DNA from: Planctomycetaceae bacterium
Lineage (GTDB): Bacteria > Planctomycetota > Planctomycetia > Pirellulales > Thermoguttaceae
Length of the DNA stretch: 10,856 nt
Direction: 5' to 3'
NCBI GenBank assembly: GCA_031278315.1
Contig: JAITKS010000201.1
Coordinates: 1 to 10,856, forward strand
This document shows positions 1 through 5,862 of this stretch, in pieces. The position numbers were made by a program, and so were the translations under genes. The notes below the pieces were generated by a model. It searched no databases. It saw nothing but the letters and a program-made list of their open reading frames with translations, and was not told the DNA's origin. The first letter of the stretch is position 1; each line of letters opens with the position of its first letter.

Positions 1-119
1 CCGCTGGGGCGGGCTATAATCCTGTTGCCCTTTCAGGGCGATTCTAGTTTTATACGTGAACGGCCACCTTTTTCGTTACAAAAAATAATACCGAATTTTA
101 AAGGACAATGAGTATATTA
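1..119 (+). repeat. Dispersed intergenic repeat, copy A (left edge cut by window)
   Basis: This stretch reappears, reverse-complemented, at about 10661-10781. The two copies match over roughly 110 bp with under ten differences that I can count by eye. Landmarks in order are a GGGGCGGG block, TATAATCCTGTTGCCC, the small hairpin GCCCTTTCAGGGC, ATTCTAGTTT, a CGTGAA block, CACCTTTTTCGTTAC, and a tail reading ACCGAATTTTAAAG. Shorter copies lie at 5090-5135, 5176-5257 and 5803-5862. It lies beyond the 3' end of the minus-strand sulfur-carrier gene. No reading frame is shared among the copies, so it looks like a non-coding REP- or MITE-like element. The mobilising enzyme is not visible. Confidence 0.85.
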
Positions 120-200
120 GGAGGAACACAGACGTCTCGCCTGCAAATTTTTTGTACAAAAAAAGTCTAAATATGCGGTCGAGACAACCGCGTTCCTTCT
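119..200. repeat. Imperfect long inverted repeat (hairpin) beside copy A
   Basis: The left arm (119-145, starting AGGAGGAAC) and right arm (174-200, ending GTTCCTTCT) are reverse complements at 20 of 27 positions, around a 28-nt AT-rich loop. The right arm itself holds a smaller hairpin, GCGGT/ACCGC, whose 24-bp sequence recurs at 5570-5593. Read on the minus strand, the direction of the upstream sulfur-carrier gene, the small hairpin is followed by a T-rich stretch and could act as a terminator. The rest of positions 201-345 is AT-rich and shows nothing else. Confidence 0.6.
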
Positions 201-345
201 AAAAATAAATTTTTACATTAGGTTTTTAGAAATTCACTATATATATTCTTCATTTATATATTACAAAATTGGTAATTATTGTATCTCTCTTGATTGGTAT
301 TTTATTTTTATGCGATCGAAATTCATAATACGGCGTTTGTATTTT

Positions 346-648
346 TTACGTTGAAATACCTCCGGCAATCGCCGGTATCAGCATAATAGTATCACCCGAT
401 TTTATTTTCGTTTCAATACCATTTTCCGTGCGTATATTTTCGTCATTTAAAAAAACATTTACAAAACTTCGTAACTTGCCGTCATCATCAAAAAGATGAC
501 GCTTCAAATCAACATAAAGTTCTGTCAATTTATCAAGAGACTCTTCAACTGTCGCTGCTTCTACTTTTACTTCAGATAAACCATCCGTGAACGTGCGTAA
601 AGCAGTCGGAAGTTGAATCGTTACCAATTGTACATTGGAAGTTGTCAT
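346..648 (-). CDS. cysO: CysO/ThiS/MoaD-family sulfur carrier protein with a 3-residue tail after Gly-Gly
   Basis: This is a ubiquitin-fold sulfur carrier of about 100 residues. Such proteins are adenylated at a C-terminal Gly-Gly by an E1-like enzyme, converted to a thiocarboxylate, and donate sulfur to a biosynthetic enzyme. The sequence resembles M. tuberculosis CysO: an N-terminal strand with LPTALR, then FVNVFLNDENIR, then SGDTIMLIPAIAGG. I chose the ATG at 646-648 because AAGGA sits seven bases upstream. An upstream ATG at 703-705 would add 19 residues with no family counterpart. The protein ends Gly96-Gly97-Ile-Ser-Thr, so the Gly-Gly is not C-terminal and should need proteolysis before activation. 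The JAMM protease gene 177 bp upstream is the obvious candidate. It is last in a same-strand set with cysM and that protease. No E1-like gene is in the window. A role in another thiocarboxylate pathway is possible. Confidence 0.88.
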   Translation of the reverse strand: MTTSNVQLVTIQLPTALRTFTDGLSEVKVEAATVEESLDKLTELYVDLKRHLFDDDGKLRSFVNVFLNDENIRTENGIETKIKSGDTIMLIPAIAGGIST

Positions 649-825
649 AAAAAATTCCTTTTTCATATCACCGCGATTTAACATTCGATAACTCAATATT
701 TTCAAAACTTCTAATAAGAAGTCTAATATTGCTGCCGAAAATTTAATCGCAGATAAAGTTATACTCTAAATACTTTTAACATTACAATTATTCAATTATT
801 TGTGAATTATTACCTGAAATTTATT

Positions 826-1248
826 TCATAAAATTTGTATTTCCTCTTGTTCAAATTGCGTCCGATCATTGCGTAATAACCAACTTGTCAACTCATCCGC
901 ATTGCCGGATTTTACCGAAACAATAATATACGAATATACCGGCAAAGCATGATTCAAATCATAATCCGACGGCACAGATTTATGATCAGGATGCGAATGA
1001 TAAAATCCGATTAAATCCAAATTTTGTTTTAAAGCTTTTTTTTCACATTCTAGAAATTCTTCCGGTCGAATTAAAAAACGGTTATGCTGCGTTTCCGGTT
1101 CGCGATTGTTTGAAATTGGAATAAGCTCTATTACTTTTCTGTCTGCCGAATCGATTTTACCGAGTAACGCTCCGCAGCACTCGTTTGGATATTCCTGTTC
1201 GGCATGTTTATTTATTTCGGCAATTTTAGTCTCATTAATTACAATCAT
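826..1248 (-). CDS. mec: JAMM/MPN+ zinc metalloprotease, Mec-like (sulfur-carrier processing)
   Basis: This is a 140-residue single-domain JAMM (Mov34/MPN) metallopeptidase. The zinc and catalytic residues are all present: Glu23 in PNECCG, His84 and His86 in YHSHPD, Ser94 and Asp97 in SVPSDYD, the classic E...HxHx7SxxD pattern. Length and motif spacing match the small bacterial Mec/QbsD/HcyD group. In M. tuberculosis, Mec hydrolyses the CysO-cysteine adduct to free cysteine and regenerate CysO. In Pseudomonas and Wolinella, relatives instead trim extra residues from a sulfur carrier to expose Gly-Gly. Its place between cysM and the carrier gene, all on one strand, supports the pathway. The carrier's masked tail suggests this enzyme may do both jobs, which is inference. 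The start ATG has no convincing Shine-Dalgarno sequence. It probably acts in the cytoplasm, as no signal peptide is seen. Confidence 0.92.
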   Translation of the reverse strand: MIVINETKIAEINKHAEQEYPNECCGALLGKIDSADRKVIELIPISNNREPETQHNRFLIRPEEFLECEKKALKQNLDLIGFYHSHPDHKSVPSDYDLNHALPVYSYIIVSVKSGNADELTSWLLRNDRTQFEQEEIQIL

Positions 1249-1302
1249 TTGATTTATACATTATTTCGTAAATATTTCAGATGCGGTTTTTTAATTACTC
1301 AC

Positions 1303-1370
1303 ACGTGAATTATCGGTTTTCGTTACAATAAATAAAATAATATAAAATTGAATTGAATTGAATTGAATTG
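1303..1370. repeat. Decayed dispersed-repeat fragment plus five AATTG pentamers
   Basis: Positions 1303-1334 (ACGTGAA, then TTTTCGTTACAA) resemble the middle of copy A with a small deletion and look like a degenerate copy. Directly after an AT-rich join, 1346-1370 is AATTG repeated exactly five times. Both lie in the 160 bp gap between cysM and the JAMM gene, so a cysM-mec transcript would cross them. The pentamer count is certain; the homology of the fragment is tentative. Confidence 0.55.
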
Positions 1371-1408
1371 ACACAAGGCATTGAATCGCAACAAAAAATT
1401 TTTTTACG

Positions 1409-2293
1409 TTAATCCCATAATTCATTACTTAGGTATCTATTTCCGCTGTCGCATAAAATTGTTACGATAATTTCGTTGTTTGTTAAATTTTCGGCTAACT
1501 TAACGGCAGCGAGTACATTTGCACCAGAACTAATACCTACGAATAATCCTAATTCTTCGGCGAGTCGTTTAGTCATTTTTTTGGCTTCTTCGGTACTTAC
1601 ATTTATTTCACCGTCGAAAAGCGACGGTGTATAAAATCCGGGCAAAATAGTTGTAGCCATGTGTTTCATGCCTTCTAGTCCATGCAGCGGCGATTCGGGC
1701 TGCATTGGAATAGTTTTTATTGCCGGATTAAATTCTTTTAGCCGTCTTGCGGTACCGGTAAAAGTTCCCGAAGTCCCCATTCCGGCGACAAAATGAGTTA
1801 CCTTTTTGTCCGTTTGTTCCCATATTTCGACAGCAGTACCGTCATAATGAGCTTTCCAATTTTCGTCATTATTATATTGATCCGGATAATAATATTTGTC
1901 TGGATTTTCATTATAAATTTCCCGTGCTTTAAGCAACGCTCCGTCGGAACTTTCCAGAGGACTTGTTGCAATAATTTCTGCTCGAAAAATTTTTAGTAAT
2001 TTTTTTCGTTCAGTACCGGCATTAGCAGGCATACAAAGAAGTATTTTATAACCGAGCGCAGCTCCAAACATTGCATAAGCTATTCCTGTATTGCCGCTTG
2101 TTGCGTCGATTATAATTTTTTCTTTAGTCAACTTGCCTGACTCAATCGCCTCAACAAGCATTCCCTTGACCGCACGATCTTTAACAGAACCACTCGGATT
2201 AAAAAATTCCGCTTTGGCAAAAATACGCGCACCCTTATTCCCTTCAAATATAGGGAGAAGCGGCGTCCTCCCTACGGTATCCAAGATCGTCAT
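1409..2293 (-). CDS. cysM: Cysteine synthase, CysM-type PLP-dependent enzyme
   Basis: This 294-residue fold-type II PLP enzyme makes cysteine by beta-replacement on an activated serine (O-acetyl- or O-phosphoserine). Visible motifs are the Schiff-base Lys38 in NPSGSVKDRA, the TSGNTG loop at 65-70 that binds the substrate carboxylate, the phosphate-binding GMGTSGT at 171-177, and ISSGAN at 254-259. Length is close to the usual 290-310. There is no regulatory CBS domain, so it is not a cystathionine beta-synthase of the long type. It heads a same-strand set with a JAMM protease and a CysO-like carrier, which makes protein-thiocarboxylate the likely sulfur donor, as for M. tuberculosis CysM. I cannot decide the serine donor from sequence. 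A plain sulfide-using CysK is the alternative. The ATG is preceded by AGGA within a triplicated 14-bp repeat. Confidence 0.93.
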   Translation of the reverse strand: MTILDTVGRTPLLPIFEGNKGARIFAKAEFFNPSGSVKDRAVKGMLVEAIESGKLTKEKIIIDATSGNTGIAYAMFGAALGYKILLCMPANAGTERKKLLKIFRAEIIATSPLESSDGALLKAREIYNENPDKYYYPDQYNNDENWKAHYDGTAVEIWEQTDKKVTHFVAGMGTSGTFTGTARRLKEFNPAIKTIPMQPESPLHGLEGMKHMATTILPGFYTPSLFDGEINVSTEEAKKMTKRLAEELGLFVGISSGANVLAAVKLAENLTNNEIIVTILCDSGNRYLSNELWD

Positions 2294-2295
2294 AA

Positions 2296-2337
2296 ATTCC
2301 TATTCCTTTATTCTTATTCCTTTATTCCTATTCCTTT
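2296..2337 (-). promoter_or_regulatory. Triplicated 14-bp Shine-Dalgarno-like repeat upstream of cysM
   Basis: Directly upstream of the cysM ATG, three tandem 14-bp units follow each other without a gap at 2337-2324, 2323-2310 and 2309-2296. Read on the gene strand, the unit is AAAGGAATAGGAAT and the middle copy has one difference (AAAGGAATAAGAAT). Each unit carries AAGGA, and two carry a second AGGA. In the unit nearest the gene the two candidate sites end about 10 and 4 bases before the ATG. This decides the start codon, and copy number could tune translation, which is inference. Confidence 0.75.
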
Positions 2338-3085
2338 AATATAGTCCTAATTTCTAATTGGATTCGAAATATTTAATTACGCAAATTACATGCCATTAAC
2401 TCACAGACATTTAGAATTTTGTCAACCTAAAATTCATAGCACGAACAATATGAGTTCACGAAATTCTTGTTTGAATTAAATATTACAAGCCGTCAATTAT
2501 CACAGCACGAAAAAATAAATTCCATCAAATATAACGGCTGACCGTGATATTTGACGGATCAAATTCTCACAAAACTGAATACACAATAATATCGCCTAAA
2601 TTCATAGTAAGATACATATAAATTAGAGTTAATTCGTTATTTTAAATTGTCATTTATATTTACAAATATTTCCAATTCAAAAAAAGACATTAAATATTAT
2701 TCTCTGTAAAACTCTATGTTTTCGGTAGATAATAAAAAAATAATTATCAGAACTGCTCAAATGTTATCTAAAAAAAATATGTAAATATTGGCATTGCGTC
2801 AAAATTTTAATTTTATTATACTCCGCAAAGACAATTGAAAGCAGGAACAATAAACTAAAGCATACAGTTAATAAAGTATCGTCCCTGCTGGACTCAACCG
2901 GTAATGTGATTGATAAACCGTATCAATATCAATTATGTATTGTTGATTACATTTAACTAACTCATCGCTAACTCATCGCATTTTAAATTTCGCTTTTGCC
3001 TTTTGATTCGATTATGAAATTTACCGAAAATTCAAGTGAAAGCAATTTAAAAAATATATCGTACAACTTTTAGCCCTATATTAAC
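2338..3085. other. Non-coding gap of 750 bp between divergent cysM and protease genes
   Basis: No supportable reading frame is present. The gap must hold the divergent promoters of cysM (minus) and the secreted protease (plus), but no -35/-10 pair is convincing against such an AT-rich background. The one clear structure is the inverted repeat at 2488-2557, listed separately. A weak hairpin, GATAAT/ATTATC, lies near 2728-2750, and TTGATA/TATCAA lies near 2910-2927. The protease start at 3086 has no visible Shine-Dalgarno sequence. Confidence 0.5.
2488..2557. repeat. Inverted repeat with two mutually exclusive pairings
   Basis: CCGTCAATTATCAC (2490-2503) and GTGATATTTGACGG (2544-2557) are reverse complements at 13 of 14 positions, separated by 40 bases. 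Within the loop, ACGGCT (2534-2539) is a perfect complement of AGCCGT (2488-2493), which overlaps the outer left arm, so the two pairings compete. This could be a structured leader, a small RNA, or a protein-binding site. It matches no RNA family I recognise. There is no U-run directly after either arm to suggest a terminator. Confidence 0.5.
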
Positions 3086-5056
3086 ATGTTCAATATCCGA
3101 ACAATTATTTTGTCATTAAATTTAATATTGTTGTTCAATGCTGTTACGGTATTTGCATCTGACCACACAGTAAAGTCTGAACTAAAAACCGAATTGCTTT
3201 TTATAACAACTCCCAATTCGTCCTATTGCGAACAAGCAATTCCACTGATGAATGAATTTATAAATAACGGTTATAACGTGCGGACAATTTCCGTTGCGCA
3301 AAATCCTGAAATTATACAACAATTCAATATCACAAAATTACCAACATTCATCCTAACCCAAAACGGTAAAATCATCGACCGCGTTGACGGCGGCGCAATT
3401 CCAATTATCCTAAAACCAATGATTCAAGGTATGTTCGACCGAATAAATCAAATCCCGCAAAAAAATGTTACAAAAAATAAAATTACATCAGATAATTCAA
3501 CAAACTCATCTAATAAAACTAAATCAGATAATAATTTTATAAAACCGCCAATAGAATCATCGAGATTACTTACAAACTCATCTTCAGTTCCTTCAATCGG
3601 AGCTGACAATAATAAAACAATCTTGCGTTCAGAATCTACAGTATTTGATCCTGAAATATTGAAACGAAAATTTATCACGCCGTCTGTCAAGCTGCGAGTC
3701 GATTCTACAAATGGACACTCTTGGGGTTCAGGAACAATTATCGATACTCGCGACAACGCTGCATTAATCTTGACTTGCGGTCATATCTTTCGAGAAGCAG
3801 GAACATCAGGAAATAATGCAGTAACATCAGGAAATAATGCGGGGACATCGGGAAATAATGCGGGAGCAACTGGAAATAACGGTAATGGAAATAACGGTAA
3901 AATTTTAGTCGAAGTGCATCTTTATGGAGAAAATTCATCCGTGAAAGTTTACGGACGATGTATTTATTATGATCTTGAAATTGATCTTGCATTAGTTGTA
4001 ATAGTTCCTCCTTGTCCGGTACATGCGATTCCGGTTGCGCCGTTAGGTTTTGCGATTAACGTCCAGCAAGACGTGATTAGCGTCGGTTGCGACAGCGGCG
4101 CAGACCCGACAATTCGTACACACTCAATAATGTCAACAAACCGAATAGGAACGCCGAGAACAAACAAATTACCTTTTCATTATATTCAAGTTTCCGGCGC
4201 ACCCGTCGGCGGACGAAGCGGAGGCGGACTATTCAGCAACGACGGATTCCTTATCGGCGTATGCAACACCGCCGACCCAATATATAACGACGGACATTTC
4301 GTTCCCGCCGAAATCATAAGATACATACTCGACCAAAAAAATTTGTCTATCGTTTATAAAAATCCGTCTTTAAAAAATATTAAACAAAATCAATTATCTG
4401 CCGAACAAGCTAATTCTAATAATCAAGCTAATTCTAATAATCGATCTAATTCTAATAATCAACTTATGGTCAATTCGGAGTCGACAATATTACAACAACC
4501 TTTATCATCATTACAACAACCTTTATCATCACCGCTTCCTGTTATTGCTAAACCTCTTCTGCCGATTACAACTCATATTGAAAATCATAATTCCGCAACA
4601 GAACCGCAAACTTCAACTTCGACTTTAAATTCAAGATCAAATTTAAATTCAAATTCAGCATCAAATTCAAATTCAGCATCAAATTCAGCATCAGATTCAG
4701 CATCAGATTTAAATTCAGCCTCGACATTAACTCTGCCTGAATCTAATAACTTGACATCAGTAGAACGTGCAACTTTAAGCGAAGTAAAACGCCGCATCCA
4801 AGACGGCGACGAAGTAATTCTAATAGTCCGATCAAGACGTAACCTAGAAATGCCAAGTGACGTAATCGTTCTCAACAATGCTTCGGAACAGTTTATCGAT
4901 ACATTGATTCAACAATCTCCGGCAAAATATCCTTCGACTGAAAATTTATCAACCGGCAGTGTATCTCGCGAACAAATAATTTTCTCTTCACATGACAAAC
5001 ACACACACGAATCACATTCCCGACCTGTAACTTTCAATGTTCCGCACGACAAATAA
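3086..5056 (+). CDS. Secreted thioredoxin-like / trypsin-like serine protease fusion with low-complexity linkers
   Basis: This 656-residue protein has a signal peptide at about 1-24 (hydrophobic core LNLILLF, likely cleavage after VFA), so it should be exported. Residues 35-115 form a thioredoxin-like domain: ELLFITTPNSSYC, with Cys48 at the second CxxC position and Ser45 in place of the first, and the cis-proline in KLPTF (Pro86). It therefore should not be a normal disulfide oxidoreductase. An Asn/Ser-rich linker leads to a trypsin-like domain at about 195-430 with the full triad: His233 (TCGHIF), Asp300 (LEIDLALV) and Ser378 (GGRSGGG). A Gly-Asn-Asn repeat loop (239-271) is inserted between His and Asp. 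Residues 440-550 are repetitive and rich in Ser, Asn and Gln. Residues 555-610 form an ordered tail with IQDGDEVILIVRSR. The nucleophile region resembles planctomycete proteins. The substrate is unknown, and no neighbour suggests a partner. Confidence 0.85.
   Translation: MFNIRTIILSLNLILLFNAVTVFASDHTVKSELKTELLFITTPNSSYCEQAIPLMNEFINNGYNVRTISVAQNPEIIQQFNITKLPTFILTQNGKIIDRVDGGAIPIILKPMIQGMFDRINQIPQKNVTKNKITSDNSTNSSNKTKSDNNFIKPPIESSRLLTNSSSVPSIGADNNKTILRSESTVFDPEILKRKFITPSVKLRVDSTNGHSWGSGTIIDTRDNAALILTCGHIFREAGTSGNNAVTSGNNAGTSGNNAGATGNNGNGNNGKILVEVHLYGENSSVKVYGRCIYYDLEIDLALVVIVPPCPVHAIPVAPLGFAINVQQDVISVGCDSGADPTIRTHSIMSTNRIGTPRTNKLPFHYIQVSGAPVGGRSGGGLFSNDGFLIGVCNTADPIYNDGHFVPAEIIRYILDQKNLSIVYKNPSLKNIKQNQLSAEQANSNNQANSNNRSNSNNQLMVNSESTILQQPLSSLQQPLSSPLPVIAKPLLPITTHIENHNSATEPQTSTSTLNSRSNLNSNSASNSNSASNSASDSASDLNSASTLTLPESNNLTSVERATLSEVKRRIQDGDEVILIVRSRRNLEMPSDVIVLNNASEQFIDTLIQQSPAKYPSTENLSTGSVSREQIIFSSHDKHTHESHSRPVTFNVPHDK
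3800..3900 (+). repeat. In-frame tandem repeat (21-bp units) inside the protease domain
   Basis: Three units encoding (G/V)TSGNNA are followed by GATGNNG and a shorter NGNNG. The 21-bp periodicity preserves the frame. The units are nearly identical in DNA (for example ACATCAGGAAATAATGC twice), which points to recent slippage expansion. The insert sits between the catalytic His and Asp, where trypsin-fold proteins have a surface loop, so it may be tolerated as a flexible glycine-rich loop. Confidence 0.85.
4406..4722 (+). repeat. Cluster of in-frame tandem repeats in the protease C-terminal linker
   Basis: There are three separate repeats. An 18-bp unit occurs three times at 4406-4459 (QANSNN, QANSNN, RSNSNN). 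An exact 21-bp duplication at 4490-4510 and 4511-4531 encodes LQQPLSS. A mixed 6/12-bp array at about 4626-4722 is built from AAATTCAGCATC-like blocks and encodes NSAS/DSAS runs. All keep the reading frame. The composition suggests an unstructured, hydrophilic, extracellular linker, and length variation between strains is likely. Confidence 0.85.
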
Positions 5057-5089
5057 TTTCGGCAGAATTTCGGCGGAATATCTCAAAGG

Positions 5090-5257
5090 GTAATATATAC
5101 TATTCATACTTGAAAATTCGGTATTTGTTTCGGTATTTATTTCGGTATTTATTTTAAGGCCAAATCCGCCATGAAAGGGCAATTCTAGTTTTATCCATGA
5201 ACGGTCACCTTTTTCGTTACAAAAAATAAAACCGAATTTTAAAGTACAATGAGTATA
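5090..5257. repeat. Dispersed repeat: partial inverted copy followed by a forward copy (copies E and B)
   Basis: Positions 5090-5135 (GTAATATATACT, then GAAAATTCGGTATTT) match the tail of the dispersed repeat in minus orientation. They run into a threefold TTCGGTATTTATTT-like expansion up to about 5157. Positions 5176-5257 match copy A in plus orientation, from GGGC and ATTCTAGTTTTAT through CACCTTTTTCGTTAC to GAGTATA. The block starts about 35 bp after the protease stop codon, again at a gene 3' end. Confidence 0.75.
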
Positions 5258-5538
5258 ACTTTTCGTCAAAAAAAATCTATCATCGGAATTTCCGAAGATA
5301 CAAAATTGACAAAATAACTTTTCGTCAAAAAAATTCTATCATCGGAATTTCCGAAGATACAAAATAGACAAAATAACTTTCTTTCAAAAAATTCTATCAT
5401 CGGAATTTCCGAAGATACAAAATTGACAAAATAACTTTCTTTCAAAAAAATCTATCATCGGAATTTCCGAAGATAGAAAATTGACAAAATAACTTTCTTT
5501 CAAAAAATTCTATCATCGGAATTTCCGAAGATAGAAAT
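5257..5538. repeat. Tandem array, about 4.8 units of 58-59 bp, each with a near-perfect palindrome
   Basis: Units begin with AACTTT at 5257, 5316, 5375, 5433 and 5491. The first two are 59 bp, the next two 58 bp, and the last is cut after GATAGAAATT. Each unit holds a poly-A stretch, then the palindrome with arms CTATCATCGGAA and TTCCGAAGATA(C/G) around a single T, then AAATTGACAAAAT. Units 4 and 5 end the palindrome in GATAG and are almost perfectly symmetric; units 1-3 end in GATAC. The whole unit is conserved, including the parts between palindromes. No protein is encoded. Possible roles are an array of binding sites, repeated RNA hairpins, or simple amplification. Confidence 0.9.
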
Positions 5539-5568
5539 TCAGAATCGTCTCTTTAATTTATTTTTTTC

Positions 5569-5605
5569 GGGAACGCGGTCATCTCAACCGCATTTTTATT
5601 TTTGT
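5569..5605 (+). terminator. Possible weak terminator hairpin shared with the left edge of the window
   Basis: A hairpin with stem GCGGT/ACCGC and a 7-nt loop at 5575-5591 is followed by ATTTTTATTTTTG and more T's. The 24 bp at 5570-5593 match the reverse complement of 173-196 at 21 positions, and all three differences fall in the loop. In both places the hairpin and its T-rich tail point in the direction of the preceding gene. The 5-bp stem is short, and the site is 510 bp beyond the protease stop, so a terminator role is only plausible. Confidence 0.4.
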
Positions 5606-5749
5606 TTTTTTGACAGGATTACAGGATTTTTAAATAATAAATTTAAAGGTAATATATCAGTCAGAGTAATTTATTGTTTTCCAATTTTTCGTTAGATTTA
5701 TCAGATGTTTCAAATTTATTTTTAACAAACCTTATTTTGTTTTTTATTT

Positions 5750-5812
5750 ACCACAGAGGACACAGAGAACACAGAGAAAAATGATTTTGTAATTTTAGAT
5801 TTTCGTTACAAA
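5750..5812. repeat. ACCACAGAGGACACAGAG-type repeat, first copy
   Basis: Positions 5750-5780 read ACCACAGAGGACACAGAG followed by AACACAGAG, then ATTTTGTAATTTTAGATTTT. A second, more diverged copy with the same order lies at about 7040-7095. I know this CACAGAG motif as a common intergenic repeat in several environmental bacterial genomes. No function is evident. The preceding positions 5606-5749 are AT-rich and contain GACAGGATTACAGGATTTT but no gene. Confidence 0.6.
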
Positions 5813-5862
5813 AAAGGTAACCGTTCACGCATAAAAATAAATCAGCCCTGAAAAAGCAAATT
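5803..5862 (-). repeat. Dispersed repeat, partial inverted copy C
   Basis: The order TTCGTTACAAAAAAGGTAAC, CGTTCACGCATAAA, then CAGCCCTGAAAAAGC is the reverse complement of the middle of copy A with several mismatches. Together with the forward copy at 5176-5257 it closes a roughly 0.7 kb block whose ends are inverted copies of the same element. Confidence 0.7.

Noticed and set aside
649..705. Longer sulfur carrier starting at the ATG at 703-705
   Set aside because: The extra 19 residues have no counterpart in CysO/ThiS proteins, and the internal ATG at 646-648 has a well-placed AAGGA.
4585..4878. Acidic repetitive protein on the minus strand, antisense to the protease
   Set aside because: It is the reverse reading of the AAATTCAGCATC-like repeats within the convincing protease gene, and its repetitiveness follows from those repeats.
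5257..5538. CRISPR array
   Set aside because: The units are regular, but the segments between palindromes are nearly identical, so there are no unique spacers. The unit boundaries differ only by a 1-bp indel, and no cas gene is present.
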